This document shows, one piece after another, positions 35,754 through 46,300 of a stretch of DNA of 64,000 nucleotides. The position numbers and the translations under genes are program-made. The stretch covers positions 372,001 to 436,000 of the forward strand of contig NZ_JABMJG010000003.1 of assembly GCF_013376045.1 (NCBI RefSeq), in the 5' to 3' direction. The DNA is from Variovorax sp. SG517. GTDB taxonomy: Bacteria; Pseudomonadota; Gammaproteobacteria; Burkholderiales; Burkholderiaceae_C. The notes beneath the pieces are model-generated. The model ran no database searches and was not told where the DNA came from. It saw only the letters and a program-made list of their open reading frames with translations. Position 1 is the stretch's first letter. Each line of letters begins with the position of its first letter.

Positions 35754-35900
35754 CTACCAGGCCGAGAACAGGCCCTTGAGCAGAAAGAGCACGCCGAACA
35801 GCCCGCCCAGCACCAGGAAGTAGGCCAGCGGTGCACCCGCCATCGTCTCCCACCACCTTGGCGGACCCGAGAGCCTTTGCGGCTTCTTCGCGAAAGCCAT
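35754..35900 (-). CDS. Small single-pass membrane protein
   Basis: Protein of 48 residues, MAFAKKPQRLSGPPRWWETM then one membrane helix (APLAYFLVLGGLFGVLFLLKG). AAAGGA lies seven bases before ATG 35900; the ATG immediately upstream at 35903 is also possible. Charge pattern suggests the basic N-terminus is cytosolic. Function unknown; such small stress-linked membrane proteins are often missed. It is 90 bases downstream of the efflux operon's end, same strand. Confidence 0.6.
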   Translation of the reverse strand: MAFAKKPQRLSGPPRWWETMAGAPLAYFLVLGGLFGVLFLLKGLFSAW

Positions 35901-35991
35901 CATCTTTTCCTTTCGAGAATCCTCTGCGGCCTTTCGGCTGGACAGGCCGGGAATCCGCGAGCGGTTCCGTCCGGCGTGCCATGGGCTGTCC

Positions 35992-37491
35992 TCATGGCAT
36001 GAGCCGGGAGCTCTTTTCCGAAGGCGCCGCAGCCACGGGGACGGCCGCGCCCGTGGTCTCGTTCCATCCGCCACCCAGCGTCTTGTAGAAGGTCACGAGG
36101 TTGGTGAAGCGCGACAGCCGGGTGCCGATCAGGTCCTGCTGCGCGGTGTAGAGCGAGCGCTGCGAGTCGAGCACGCTGAGGTAGCTGTCCACGCCGCGGC
36201 TGAAGCGTGCCTGCGACAGCCGGTAGCTGTCTGCGGTGGCATTCACCAGCGACTGCTGCGCATCGAGCTGGCGCCCGAGCGTGTTGCGCTGCGCCAGCGC
36301 GTCGGAGACTTCGCGGAACGCCGTCTGTATCGCCTTCTCGTACTGCGCCACCGAGATGTCGCGGCTCACGGTGGCGATCTTCAGGTTGGCGCGGTTGGCG
36401 CCGCCGTCGAAGATGGGCAGCGAGATCTGCGGCGCGAAGCTCCAGGCGCCCGAGCCGCCCTTGAACAGGCCGGAGAGCTCGCTGCTCGACGAGCCCGCCG
36501 AGGCCGTGAGGCTGATGCGCGGGTAGAAGGCCGCGCGCGCCGCGCCGATGTAGGCGTTGGCGGCCTTGAGGTCGCGCTCGGCCTGCAGGATGTCGGGGCG
36601 GCGCTGCAGCAGCTCCGAGGGCAGGCCCGGCGGTATGGTCGCCAGCGGGTTCGTGGCCGCCGTCGCACCGTCGGGCAGGGCCTGCGGAAGCAGTTCGTCG
36701 GGCACGTCCGCGCCCACGAGCAGCACCAGCGCATTGCGGTCCTGCGCGACTTGCGCGGTGTAGCGCTCGACGTCCACGCGCGCGCTGTCCACGCTGGTCT
36801 GTGCCTGGCTCAGCGTGAGCGCCGAGGCCGTGCCCAGCTCGAAGCTGCGCTGGTTGAGCCGGTAGGCGTCGCTCTGGTTGCGCAGCGTGTCGCGCGCGAG
36901 CTTCAGCCGGTCCTGGTCGGCAGCGAGCGTGAGATAGCTGGTCGCCACCTCGGCCACCAGGCTGATCTGGGTGCTGCGGCGCGCCTCCGCCGTGGACAGG
37001 AACTGCTGCAGCGCCTGCTCGCCCAGGCTGCGCACGCGGCCGAAGAGGTCGATCTCGTAGGAGCTGAAGCCCAGCGAGGCGCTGTACTGATGCGCGATGA
37101 GCGTCTCGCCGGTGGACGACAGGCTGGCCGGCGTGCGGCTGCCGCTGCCGCCCGCGCTCGCATTCACTGTGGGGAAGAGCGCCGCGTCCTGCACGCGGTA
37201 CTGGGCGCGCGCCTTCTCGATGTTGAGCACCGCCACGCGCAGGTCGCGGTTGTTGGCGAGGCTCATCTCGATCACGCGCTGCAGCGACGGATCGGTGAAC
37301 ACGTCGCGCCAGCCGAGGTCGGCCACGGGAGCGGATGAGGAGCCCGCGTCCGCCGTGTCACCGGCGAACTTGCCGGGCACCGGCGCTGCGGGTTGCTGGT
37401 AGGTGGGTATCAGGCTGCAGCCGGCCATCAGCGCGGTGAGCGCGGCGAGCGAGACGGAGAGGGACAGCGGCGCAAGGCGAAATGGATTCAT
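35992..37491 (-). CDS. RND efflux outer-membrane channel lipoprotein (NodT/OprM family)
   Basis: TolC-like exit duct of 499 residues. Start ATG 37491 with GAGG seven to eight bases upstream. Lipoprotein signal with lipobox LMAGCSLIP. Two OEP repeats: residues about 60-265 ([20 protein letters not shown] ... [16 protein letters not shown]) and 275-470 ([20 protein letters not shown] ... [19 protein letters not shown]). Starts 14 bases after the RND pump gene, closing a membrane-fusion–pump–channel operon. Confidence 0.92.
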   Translation of the reverse strand: MNPFRLAPLSLSVSLAALTALMAGCSLIPTYQQPAAPVPGKFAGDTADAGSSSAPVADLGWRDVFTDPSLQRVIEMSLANNRDLRVAVLNIEKARAQYRVQDAALFPTVNASAGGSGSRTPASLSSTGETLIAHQYSASLGFSSYEIDLFGRVRSLGEQALQQFLSTAEARRSTQISLVAEVATSYLTLAADQDRLKLARDTLRNQSDAYRLNQRSFELGTASALTLSQAQTSVDSARVDVERYTAQVAQDRNALVLLVGADVPDELLPQALPDGATAATNPLATIPPGLPSELLQRRPDILQAERDLKAANAYIGAARAAFYPRISLTASAGSSSSELSGLFKGGSGAWSFAPQISLPIFDGGANRANLKIATVSRDISVAQYEKAIQTAFREVSDALAQRNTLGRQLDAQQSLVNATADSYRLSQARFSRGVDSYLSVLDSQRSLYTAQQDLIGTRLSRFTNLVTFYKTLGGGWNETTGAAVPVAAAPSEKSSRLMP

Positions 37492-37505
37492 GGCATGTGC
37501 CTCGT

Positions 37506-40500
37506 TCAGGATGCGGCCGTGGCCGGTTGTGCATGCGCGATGGGTTCGGCAGGCTCGGCGGAACCGCTCTTGAAGAGCCCGCGCACCAGCACGAAGAAAA
37601 GCGGCACGAAGAAGATCGCGAGCACGGTGCCCGACAGCATGCCGCCGATCACCGCGGTGCCCAGCGCGTGCTGCGCACCGGCTCCCGCGCCGCTGCCCAG
37701 CACCAGCGGCAGCACGCCGAGGATGAAGGCCAGCGAGGTCATCAGGATGGGTCGCAGCCGCAGCCGAGCAGCCTCCAGCGCCGACTCGACCAGCCCCTTG
37801 CCCTGCGCGTGCAGGTCCTTCGCGAACTCGACGATCAGGATGGCGTTCTTCGACGCGAGGCCGATCGTGGTGAGCAGGCCCACCTGGAAGTAGACGTCGT
37901 TCATCTTCCACGTGAGGAAGGCTCCGAGCAGCGCACCGAACACGCCCAGCGGCACCACCAGGATTACCGACAGCGGGATGGACCAGCTCTCGTAGAGCGC
38001 GGCCAGGCACAGGAACACGATGAGGATCGACAGCGTGTAGAGCAGGGTGGTCTGCCCGCTGGAGGCCTTCTCCTGCCGCGAGAGGCCGGTCCACTCGTAG
38101 CCGATGCCCGCGGGCAGCTTCGACACCGCCTCCTCGACGATGGCCAGTGCCTCGCCGCTGGATGCGGCTCCCGGCATCGCCATGCCCAGGATCTCGACCG
38201 AGGGAACGCCGTTGTAGCGCTCCAGGCGCGGCGAGCCCGAGCTCCAGCCGGCCTTGGCGAAGGAGGTGAAGGGCACCATCGTGCCGGCGCTGTTGCGCAC
38301 GTACCAGCGGTCGATGTCCTCGGGCAGCATGCGGTATTGCGCGTCGGCCTGCAGCATCACCTTCTTCACGCGCCCCTTGTCGATGAAGTCGTTGACGTAG
38401 CTGCTGCCCCAGGCGGCCGAGAAGGTGTCGTTGATGTCGCTCATCGAAAGCCCCTGGGCCTGCGCCTTGTGCGGGTCGATCTCCAGCCGGAATTCGGGCG
38501 AGTCCTCCAGGCCGTTGGGGCGCACCGCCACGAGGCGCTTGTCCTTGCCCAGCGTGGCGAGCAGCTGGTTGCGCGCCTGCATGAGCGCGTCGTGCCCGAG
38601 GTTGGCTCGGTCCTGCAGCATCAGGTCGAAGCCGGTGGCGTTGCCCAGTTCGGCGACGGCCGGCGGCGCGAAGGCGAACACCTTCGCGTCGCGGATCGTG
38701 TTGAAGAAGGCGCCGGCCTTGGCCGCGACGCCGTTCACGCTCAGGGCCTCGCCCTTGCGCTCGTCCCAGGGCTTGAGCTTGACGAAGGCGAAGCCCGTGT
38801 TCTGCCCGCTGCCCGCGAAGCTGAAGCCGGCCACCGTGAAGAGCCCCGAGACCGCGTCCTTCTGGTCGACCAGGAAGTGGTGCTCCATCTGGCGCATGAC
38901 CTCTTCCGTGCGCGCGTTCGTAGCGCCCGGCGGAAGCTGCACCAGCGCGAACATCGTGCCCTGGTCCTCGTCGGGCAGGAAGCCCACCGGCAGCTTCATG
39001 AAGCCGGCCACCACCAGCGCCAGCACCACCGCGTACGCGGCCATGTAGCGCCAGCCCTTGCCGATCATGTGGCGCACGAAGCCCTGGTAGCGGCGGTTGC
39101 CGCGGTCGAAGCTGCGGTTGAACCAGCCGAAGAAGCCGGTGCTCGCCATCGCATGGCCCTTGGGCACGGGCTTGAGCAGCGTCGCGCACAGGGCGGGCGT
39201 GAGCACCATCGCCACCAGCACCGACAGCGTCATCGCCGAGACGATGGTGATCGAGAACTGCCGGTAGATCACGCCGGTGGAGCCGCCGAAGAAGGCCATC
39301 GGCACGAACACGGCAGCCAGCACCAGCGCCACGCCCACCAGCGCGCCGGTGATCTGTCCCATGGACTTGCGCGTGGCCTCCTTGGGCGAGAGACCTTCCT
39401 CGGTCATCACGCGCTCGACGTTCTCCACCACCACGATCGCGTCGTCCACCAGCAGGCCGATGGCCAGCACCATCGCGAACATCGTGAGGGTGTTGATGGT
39501 GAAGCCGAAGGCCGCGAGCACGCCGAAGGTGCCCAGCAGCACCACCGGCACCGCAATGGTGGGAATGAGCGTGGCGCGGAAGTTCTGCAGGAAGAGGTAC
39601 ATCACCAGGAACACCAGCACCACGGCCTCGACCAGCGTGCGCACCACTTCCTCGATGGAGATGCGCACGAAGGGCGTGGTGTCGTAGGGCTTCTGCACCT
39701 TCATGCCCTGCGGGAAGAACTTCTCCAGCTCGGCCACGCGCGCGTCGATGGCCTTGACCGTGTCGAGCGCGTTGGCGCCCGCGGCCAGCTTGATGGCCAG
39801 CCCGGCGGCCGGCTTGCCGTTGTAGCGGCCGACCGTGTTGTACGACTCGCTGCCGAGCTCGATGCGGGCCACGTCGCGCAGGCGCACCTGGGCGCCGTTG
39901 GTCTGGGTGCGCAGCAGGATGTCCTCGAACTCCTGCGCGGTCTTCAGGCGCGTCTGCGAGGTGATGGTCGCGTTGATCTGCTGGTTGGCGGCCGCCGGCA
40001 TGCCGCCGAGCTGGCCGGCGGACACCTGCGCGTTCTGCGCCTGGATCGCGGTCTTCACGTCCAGCGGCGTGAGGCTGAAGTTGGAGAGCTTGTTCGGGTC
40101 GAGCCACACGCGCATGGCGTACTGCGAGCCGAAGAGGGTGGTGTCGCCCACGCCTTCCACGCGGCTGATGGCCTCCTGCACGTTCGCGGCCACGTAGTCC
40201 GACAGGTCGGAGCCGTTCATGCTGCCGTCCTCGGAGGTGAAGGCCAGCACATTGAGGAAGTTGGTGGCCGACTTCGTGACGGTCACGCCCTGCTGCTGCA
40301 CTTCCTGCGGCAGCAGCGGCGTGGCCAGCGAGAGCTTGTTCTGCACCTGCACCTGCGCGGTGTCGGGGTCGGTGCCGTTCTCGAAGGTGAGCGTGATGGT
40401 GACCGAGCCCGACGATTCGCTGGTCGAGGCCATGTAGCTCAGCCGGTCCAGCCCCTTCATCTTCTGCTCGATGACCTGGGTGACGGTGTCTTCCAGCGTC

Positions 40501-40664
40501 TTCGCTGAAGCGCCGGGGTAGTTGGCGGTGATCGCGACGGCGGGCGGCGCGATGCTCGGGTACTGCGCGATCGGCAGCGTGGCGATGGACATCGCGCCGC
40601 CCAGCATCACGATGATGGCGAGCACCCACGCGAAGATGGGGCGGTCGATGAAGAAGCGTGCCAT
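37506..40664 (-). CDS. RND multidrug efflux transporter (AcrB/MexB type, HAE1 family)
   Basis: Inner-membrane proton/drug antiporter of 1052 residues; twelve membrane helices with two large periplasmic loops. N-terminus [20 protein letters not shown] is diagnostic of HAE1 pumps. The proton-relay Asp pair is in [16 protein letters not shown] (TM4), and [13 protein letters not shown] marks TM10. Pore-domain blocks [16 protein letters not shown] and [12 protein letters not shown] are present. Substrates cannot be predicted. Preceded 19 bases by the fusion protein gene; a divergent TetR gene controls the operon. Confidence 0.95.
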   Translation of the reverse strand: MARFFIDRPIFAWVLAIIVMLGGAMSIATLPIAQYPSIAPPAVAITANYPGASAKTLEDTVTQVIEQKMKGLDRLSYMASTSESSGSVTITLTFENGTDPDTAQVQVQNKLSLATPLLPQEVQQQGVTVTKSATNFLNVLAFTSEDGSMNGSDLSDYVAANVQEAISRVEGVGDTTLFGSQYAMRVWLDPNKLSNFSLTPLDVKTAIQAQNAQVSAGQLGGMPAAANQQINATITSQTRLKTAQEFEDILLRTQTNGAQVRLRDVARIELGSESYNTVGRYNGKPAAGLAIKLAAGANALDTVKAIDARVAELEKFFPQGMKVQKPYDTTPFVRISIEEVVRTLVEAVVLVFLVMYLFLQNFRATLIPTIAVPVVLLGTFGVLAAFGFTINTLTMFAMVLAIGLLVDDAIVVVENVERVMTEEGLSPKEATRKSMGQITGALVGVALVLAAVFVPMAFFGGSTGVIYRQFSITIVSAMTLSVLVAMVLTPALCATLLKPVPKGHAMASTGFFGWFNRSFDRGNRRYQGFVRHMIGKGWRYMAAYAVVLALVVAGFMKLPVGFLPDEDQGTMFALVQLPPGATNARTEEVMRQMEHHFLVDQKDAVSGLFTVAGFSFAGSGQNTGFAFVKLKPWDERKGEALSVNGVAAKAGAFFNTIRDAKVFAFAPPAVAELGNATGFDLMLQDRANLGHDALMQARNQLLATLGKDKRLVAVRPNGLEDSPEFRLEIDPHKAQAQGLSMSDINDTFSAAWGSSYVNDFIDKGRVKKVMLQADAQYRMLPEDIDRWYVRNSAGTMVPFTSFAKAGWSSGSPRLERYNGVPSVEILGMAMPGAASSGEALAIVEEAVSKLPAGIGYEWTGLSRQEKASSGQTTLLYTLSILIVFLCLAALYESWSIPLSVILVVPLGVFGALLGAFLTWKMNDVYFQVGLLTTIGLASKNAILIVEFAKDLHAQGKGLVESALEAARLRLRPILMTSLAFILGVLPLVLGSGAGAGAQHALGTAVIGGMLSGTVLAIFFVPLFFVLVRGLFKSGSAEPAEPIAHAQPATAAS

Positions 40665-40683
40665 GAAGGTCTCTCCCGATCGA

Positions 40684-41892
40684 TCAGTTCGCCGCGCCGG
40701 CGGTGCCGGCCGGGGCCGCGCTGGCCGTGTCGGTGCCGGTCTTCGGCTTGGGGCTCCACTGCACGGTCTTCACCGCGACGCCGGGCGCCGCGCGCTGCTG
40801 GCCGTCCACCACGAGCTTGTCGCCGGCCTGCAGGCCGCCGCGCACCAGCCACTGGTCGCCGATGGCGCGTTCGGTCTCGAGCGAGCGGCGCTGCAGCTTG
40901 CTTTGCGCATCGACCACGTAGGCCGTGGGCTTGCCGGCGCCGTCGCGCGACACGGCCTGCTGCGGCACCAGCAATGCCTGCTCCTTCACGCCTTCCTGCA
41001 GCACGGCGCGCACGTACATGCCGGGCAGGAGCACGGCGTCGGGGTTGGGGAACACCGCGCGCAGCGTGATGGCGCCGGTGTTCTGGTCCACGGTGACGTC
41101 CGAGAACTCGAGCTTGCCTTCGAGCGCGTAGGTGCTGCCGTCCTCCAGCAGCAGCCGCACCTTCGCGGCGTTGGCGCCGCTCTTTTGCAGATCGCCGCGC
41201 GCCATCGCCTGCCTGAGCTGGAGCATCGCGGCGCTGGGCTGCGTCACGTCGACGTAGATCGGGTCGAGCTGCTGGATGGTGGCGAGCGCGCTCGACTGGC
41301 TGGCCGTGACCAGCGCGCCCGGCGTGACCGACGACTTGCCGATGCGCCCCGAGATCGGCGCGTCGATGCGCGCGTAGGCGAGGTTGATGCGGCTGGTCTC
41401 GACGTTCGCCCTGGCCGCCGCGACGTCGGCCTCGCCCTGGCGCAGCGAGGCCGCGGCGTCGTCGTAGTCCTGCTGGCTCACTGCCTTGATGGCCACCAGC
41501 TCCTTGTAGCGCTCGGCCTTCAGCCGCGTGGTGCCCAGGCTGGCCTGCGCCTTGGCGAGCGCGGCGACGTTGCTGTCGTAGGTCGCCTGGTAGGTGGCGG
41601 AGTCGATCTGGTAGAGCGCCTCGCCGGCCTTCACGTCGCTGCCTTCGCGGAACTTGCGCGACTTCACGATGCCGCCGACCTGCGGTCGCACGTCGGCGAT
41701 GAGGAAGGGCACGGTGCGCCCGGGCAGCTCGGTCGTGATGGCCACGCGCTGCGGCTGCACGGTGACGATGCCGACCTCGGGCGTGCCTGCCGCCGGGGGC
41801 GGGCCGCCCGGGGGCTTGCCACAGGCGACGAGCATGAGGGTGGACACGACGGCCGCGGCAAAGGTCAGGCCGTAGGTGAGAGGGGGGCGCAT
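40684..41892 (-). CDS. RND efflux periplasmic adaptor (membrane-fusion protein)
   Basis: Lipoprotein adaptor of 402 residues, first gene of the efflux operon. Start ATG 41892; lipobox LVACGKPP. Barrel-sandwich/lipoyl halves around a coiled-coil hairpin: [20 protein letters not shown] (about 58-77), hairpin [19 protein letters not shown], then [22 protein letters not shown]-terminal beta-barrel and membrane-proximal domain follow. The consensus -35 TTGACA on its strand lies in the shared intergenic region with tetR, under the direct-repeat operators. Confidence 0.93.
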   Translation of the reverse strand: MRPPLTYGLTFAAAVVSTLMLVACGKPPGGPPPAAGTPEVGIVTVQPQRVAITTELPGRTVPFLIADVRPQVGGIVKSRKFREGSDVKAGEALYQIDSATYQATYDSNVAALAKAQASLGTTRLKAERYKELVAIKAVSQQDYDDAAASLRQGEADVAAARANVETSRINLAYARIDAPISGRIGKSSVTPGALVTASQSSALATIQQLDPIYVDVTQPSAAMLQLRQAMARGDLQKSGANAAKVRLLLEDGSTYALEGKLEFSDVTVDQNTGAITLRAVFPNPDAVLLPGMYVRAVLQEGVKEQALLVPQQAVSRDGAGKPTAYVVDAQSKLQRRSLETERAIGDQWLVRGGLQAGDKLVVDGQQRAAPGVAVKTVQWSPKPKTGTDTASAAPAGTAGAAN

Positions 41893-41944
41893 TGCGGTTC
41901 TCCTGGGAAAACGACCGGACGCAGGTAGGTTCAGTCGGCGTTTA

Positions 41945-42020
41945 AATAGACAGTGCTGTACTGAAATGTATTTTGACTTGAATGGGCTGTCAATTAAAAT
42001 AGTCAGGCGTGTACAGAAAT
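41945..42020. promoter_or_regulatory. Divergent efflux/tetR promoters with paired direct-repeat operators
   Basis: Two 23-base direct repeats, 41945-41967 and 41998-42020, share 18 positions: AATAG-n-CAG-n3-TGTAC-n-GAAAT. Starts are 53 bases apart, close to five helical turns. Between and over them are two opposed promoters: plus strand TTGACT (41973-41978), 16-base spacer, TAAAAT (41995-42000); minus strand TTGACA (41988-41993), 17-base spacer, TACATT (41965-41970). Each repeat covers the -10/start region of one promoter, as expected for a TetR repressor site. Confidence 0.65.
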
Positions 42021-42035
42021 AAGGAGGGACACCGT

Positions 42036-42659
42036 ATGCGGGTAAAGACCGAAGCGAAGCGCGACGCCATCGTCCAGGTGGCATCGGAAGTCTTCAGGGA
42101 GCTGGGATTCGAGGGCGCCTCCATGGTGGAGATCGCCGCGCGCGTGGGCGGCTCGAGGGCAACGCTCTACGGCTACTTCGCCTCCAAGGAGGAACTGTTC
42201 GTCGCGGTGATGCTCGGCGCGGCGAAGAGCCACTTCGATCCGATCTTCGAGGCACTGGGCCAGGAAGCCGACGACGATCTCGAACGCGTGCTGCAGCGCT
42301 TCGGCGAGAAGGTCCTGGCGGTGGTGTGCTCGCAGGAAGTCATCGAGTCGCAACGGGCCGTGATCGCCGAGTCCGGCCGCAGCGACATCGGGCGTCTCTT
42401 CTACGAGGGCGGCCCAAGGCAGGGGCTCGCCGCGATGGCGGGCTTCCTGGAGCAGCAGATGCGCAAGGGCCGGCTGCGCACGGCCGACCCGACGGTGGCG
42501 GCGCACCACCTGCTGGCGCTGCTGGATTCGGAGACCGTCAAGCCGCGCCTGCTGGGCATCCAGGGGCCGATGACCCGCAAGGAATTGCGCGAGGCGACCC
42601 AGCGTGCCTTGCAGGTGTTCCTTGGCGGCTATGCGCCGGCGGGCAAGACCGCGGGGTGA
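42036..42659 (+). CDS. TetR/AcrR-family repressor of the efflux operon
   Basis: Regulator of 207 residues. ATG 42036 follows AAGGAGG; a GTG at 42009 would lie inside the operator repeat and is rejected. N-terminal HTH: AIVQVASEVFRELGFEGASM, IAARVGGSRATLYGYFASKE, the usual TetR recognition pattern. The C-terminal half is helical with an AefR-like ligand domain (FLEQQMRKGRLRTADPTVA). Divergent from the efflux operon with shared operator region, so it most likely represses both. Confidence 0.92.
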   Translation: MRVKTEAKRDAIVQVASEVFRELGFEGASMVEIAARVGGSRATLYGYFASKEELFVAVMLGAAKSHFDPIFEALGQEADDDLERVLQRFGEKVLAVVCSQEVIESQRAVIAESGRSDIGRLFYEGGPRQGLAAMAGFLEQQMRKGRLRTADPTVAAHHLLALLDSETVKPRLLGIQGPMTRKELREATQRALQVFLGGYAPAGKTAG

Positions 42660-42703
42660 TGGGACGCTTCGGGGCCCCGGGGGCTGCGGGGCGCCCTGGG
42701 GGC

Positions 42704-42934
42704 TTACTGCTTCGGCAGCATCCCGGAGGACGGCGATGCCAGCATGCCGTGCCTCAGGCTCCACACGCAGGCGCCCAGCCGCAGCAGCCTTTCGACGTTG
42801 CTGTCGTAGTAGGGGCTTTGCGCGTCCTCCTGCTCGATGAGCTCGGAGATGCAGGCGAGTGCGTCGGTGGGCGTGAAGCCCAGGCCCGATCGGGCCATTC
42901 CCATCACTGTCACGAGAACATCGGTCTTCTTCAT
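42704..42934 (-). CDS. Small protein, last gene of the surface-protein operon
   Basis: Protein of 76 residues (MKKTDVLVTVMGMARSGLGF ... DALACISELIEQEDAQSPYY). GCAGGA lies six bases before the ATG. No signal peptide; predicted helical. No family recognised. It lies 54 bases downstream of the 101-residue gene, same strand as the giant protein and barrel genes, so it may be the end of that transcript. Linkage to their function is only by position. Confidence 0.6.
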   Translation of the reverse strand: MKKTDVLVTVMGMARSGLGFTPTDALACISELIEQEDAQSPYYDSNVERLLRLGACVWSLRHGMLASPSSGMLPKQ

Positions 42935-42988
42935 TTCGTCCTGCTTCCGGTGGGCGGGTAGAGCATTGTTCGCCGGTGACGATCGCCC

Positions 42989-43294
42989 TCAGCGCGCACC
43001 GGCGATGAGCCGGACTTCGCTGCAAAGCCGGGGACCGTAGTCCTCGCAGCGTACCTCGAAACCGTACGCCGCGGCGCGCCGCAGCGCGAAGGCGGTCACG
43101 TCGCGCAGGTAGGTGCACCCCGGCTTGCGGCCCGCGGCGGCGCGGGCCTCGAAGTCGGCCTGGAAGTCGCGCGCCCATTCCTCGTAGAGCCTGTAGCGTT
43201 CTCCATGAGGGTCGATGAAGCCTGCGCGCGCCAGCGTCTGCGCGATGTCGACCAGCGGCACGGTGATGGGAATCCCGGCGTTGCGTTCATGCAT
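42989..43294 (-). CDS. Small protein directly downstream of the OmpA-barrel gene
   Basis: Protein of 101 residues (MHERNAGIPITVPLVDIAQT ... LCSEVRLIAGAR). AAGGAG lies six bases before the ATG and only 11 bases separate it from the barrel gene's stop, so it is very likely on the same mRNA. Cytosolic, mixed helix/strand, with three Cys including one at the site GCTYLRDVT. No family recognised. Could be a chaperone or regulator of the surface proteins; nothing in the sequence proves this. Confidence 0.6.
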   Translation of the reverse strand: MHERNAGIPITVPLVDIAQTLARAGFIDPHGERYRLYEEWARDFQADFEARAAAGRKPGCTYLRDVTAFALRRAAAYGFEVRCEDYGPRLCSEVRLIAGAR

Positions 43295-43305
43295 GGCCGA
43301 CTCCT

Positions 43306-46300
43306 TCAGAACTTGCCCAGCACGTTAAGGAACCACCCCTTGCTGCGGTAGCTCATGTCGGTGAGGTTGTCGGAGTAGTCGGTGAAGTTGTAGCCGATGC
43401 CCACCTTCAGGTTCTCGTTGACGTGGTAGTACGCGGCCGTGACCCAGCCGCTCTTGCGGTCCTTGAGTTCCTTGGCGCGCAGGGTGCGCCACTCGAGCAT
43501 CCAGTCCCAGTTGCGCACCAGCTTCCAGTCGACGCGCAGCACCGCGAGCTCGGCCGAGCTCTTGAACCACGGCGCGGAACTGTCGCGGCTCGCGCGCAGC
43601 TCGCCCAGCCGCCAGGCGTACTTGCCGCCGATGGTCCAGCGCGGGTCGATGTCGTAGGTGGCGTCGATGGCGAAGACGTGGCTGCGCTGCTGGTAGTCGA
43701 TGCCGGTGGTGGAGACCGTGCCCAGCGTGGAGTCGACGCCGCCGGACACCACCTGGCCCGGCGACGAGAGGTCGTACAGGTAGGTGTACTTGAACAGCAG
43801 GTTGAGCTTGTCGTTCAGTGCCGGGCGCAGCGCGTAGCCCAGCATGGCCTCGGTGTACTTGGCCGCGGCCAGCGTGCCGGTGGTGCTGTCGCTGTCGGCC
43901 CAGTTGAACTTGCCGATCCAGCGCGAGTCGTCGTCCACCTTCCAGCTGAAGGAGTTCTTCACCAGCCAGCTGGTGCGGGTCTCGGCGGTGGTGCGGTCCT
44001 TGCGGTATTCGAGGCCGCCGCTGTACTTCAGGCGTTCGCTCGAATAGCCGCTGGTGAAGGCCACGGCCTGGCGGCGCGTGGCGCCGAGCGTTTCGGCGCC
44101 GACCCAGCCGTTCTCGAAGTTGACGCCGAAAGTCCAGTGCGTGTCGGGCGCGTACTGCACGCCGTAGGCATGCGTGAGGCCGGGCTGCGCGCCGGTGGCC
44201 TGGCGATGCTCGGTGAACATGGTCAGGCCGTCGCCCACGCGCGAGCGCACGCCGGTCACCAGGCTGCCGCCGCGGCCGATGAGGTTCTCGTCGGTGCGGC
44301 CGGTGTCCGACACGTAGGTCATGTAGACGCTGGAGCGGTCGTCGTACTGGTAGTCGACGCCGGCCTTGCCCGCGAAGCCGCCGTCGCCGGTGGAGAGCTC
44401 GCCGCGCAGCGCCAGCTTGTCGTTGACGCGGTAGCGCCCGCCGAGGCCCAGCCGGTCGTTCTCCAGCCGCGTGCCTGTGCGCCGCAGCGTCTTCTGCGCG
44501 AAGCCGTAGGCGCTCCAGCGGTCGGCGCCGGTGTATTCGAGCTGCACGGCGGCGTCGGCGCGCTCGCCCGACACCGCCTGCGTGGTCGGCAAGGAAGGGC
44601 TGGTGATGAGCGCGTCGCCGGTCTTGTCGTCGTAGCGCAGGCCGAGGCCGAGCTTCCACTCGGACGACAGCGCCAGCGAGTACTGCGCGTCGAGCACGCT
44701 GCTGTTGTAGCCGTTCTGTTCGTCGCGGCGGTCGGCCTTCAGGCGCAGCTCGCCGTTCTCCGCCTTCTCGCCGAAGGGCACGGTGGCCTGCACGCCGACC
44801 TGGCGCGTGGCGTTGCTCGCGTACTGGCCCGGTGCCGAGAAGCCGGCGTCGCGCGACTGCGCATAGGCGCTCACGCGGCCGCCGCCGCGGATGTCGAAGT
44901 CGCCCAGGTCGGCTTGGCCTTCGAGGCGCCATGCGTTGGCGTTGCCGGTGGGGCCGTTGCCCAGTCCGTTGGTCAGGGAACCGTTGCGGCCTGTGAAGCT
45001 GAAGCCGCCGTCCGTCGAGTCGAGCTGGCTGGTGCCTGGGCCCTTGCTGCGCGCGAACTCGCCCTTGACGTAGGTGTTCTCGGTCTTGCGCAGCGTGAGG
45101 TCGACGCCGGCCAGGCGCTGGTCGCCGCCGATCTGGTCCTGCCGCGAGGCGGTGACGCCCACGCCGACGTTGTCGTTGGCCCACCACGAGACGCGGCCGC
45201 CCACGGCCAGCGTGTCGAGCGAGGTGGCCAGCGGCGTGTATTCGTAGTCCACCACCAGGTAGGTCGGCATGCCGGTGAAGCCGCCGGCGCGCACCAGCGA
45301 GCCGTCGTCCGACAGGCTGGGCAGCGGCGCCGACAGCAGCACGCGGCCCTGCAGGTAGTCGATCTCGTAGTCGGTGGTGGGCACGAGCTGCGTGCGCTTG
45401 AGCACCAGGCCGGAGTCGCGGTCGCGGATTTCGAGCGTCACGCGCTCGGCGCCGCGCGTGATGTCCTGGTTGCGCAGGTAGTAGAGCGAGCCGCCGGTGC
45501 CGCGGAACTCTTCGCGAGCGGCCAGCGTGCCGGGCTCGGCGGCGAAGGCGTCGACCTTCAGCCGCGCCTCGCCGAAGGAGGTCGATTCCTCGCCCAGGTA
45601 GCGGCCGTGGAAACCATAGAGGCCCCGGCTCACGCGGGTGAGTTCGGTGTCGCCGAAGTTGAGCTTGAAGTTGCCCCACATCGCCTGCGAGCGGCCGTCG
45701 TCCACGCGCAGGTAGAAGCGGCCCTGGGTGGGCGCGTCCTCGACGGTGGTGGAGTCGTCGCCGAAGGTGCTCCACGAATCCTCCGGGTCGAAGCGGCGGA
45801 AGAGGGAGGTCGGGTCCTTGCGGTCCATGTTGCGGAACAACTCCTTCAGCGGACGCTCTTCCGTGTCGACGCTGGCGGTGAGCGTCCAGCGGTCGTTGAG
45901 CTGGCCTTTGGCGTAGCCGGCGATGCGGCCTTCGCTCCAGCCGCCACCGCCGTAGCGGTTCTTGTCGTTGGTCATGATCGCGGCCGGGCCGCTCACGCTG
46001 TTGCTGCCCACGGTGAGGTCGGCCTGGCCCACGAAGAACCAGTCGCTGGAGGGCAGGTCGAAGTCGCGCCGGTAGGCGCGCGTGGCGCCCTGCGCGTCGG
46101 TGACGGCGATCTCGCCGGTCTGCACGCGGCGCGGCACCAATTGCTGGAACACGAAGCGCCCACTCTCGTCCACCGGCACCGCGAAGCCCAGCGCGCGCAC
46201 GCTCTCGCCGGGGCGGATGGCCGCGCCGCTGGCGGTGACGGTGCCCGCGCTCAGCGGAATGTTGGCGATGGCGATGTTGTTCTGGCCGTAGCCGCGCAGC

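Noticed and set aside
37482..40508. A 1008-codon plus-strand frame antisense to the RND pump
   Set aside because: Antisense shadow of a well-supported HAE1 transporter.
35992..40629. A single 1545-codon minus-strand frame joining the outer-membrane channel to pump sequence
   Set aside because: Only its last 499 codons are real (the channel, from ATG 37491); the rest is the pump gene read in the wrong frame.
42009..42659. GTG at 42009 as the tetR start
   Set aside because: It would lie inside the second operator repeat and beside the predicted transcription start; ATG 42036 has a strong AAGGAGG site.
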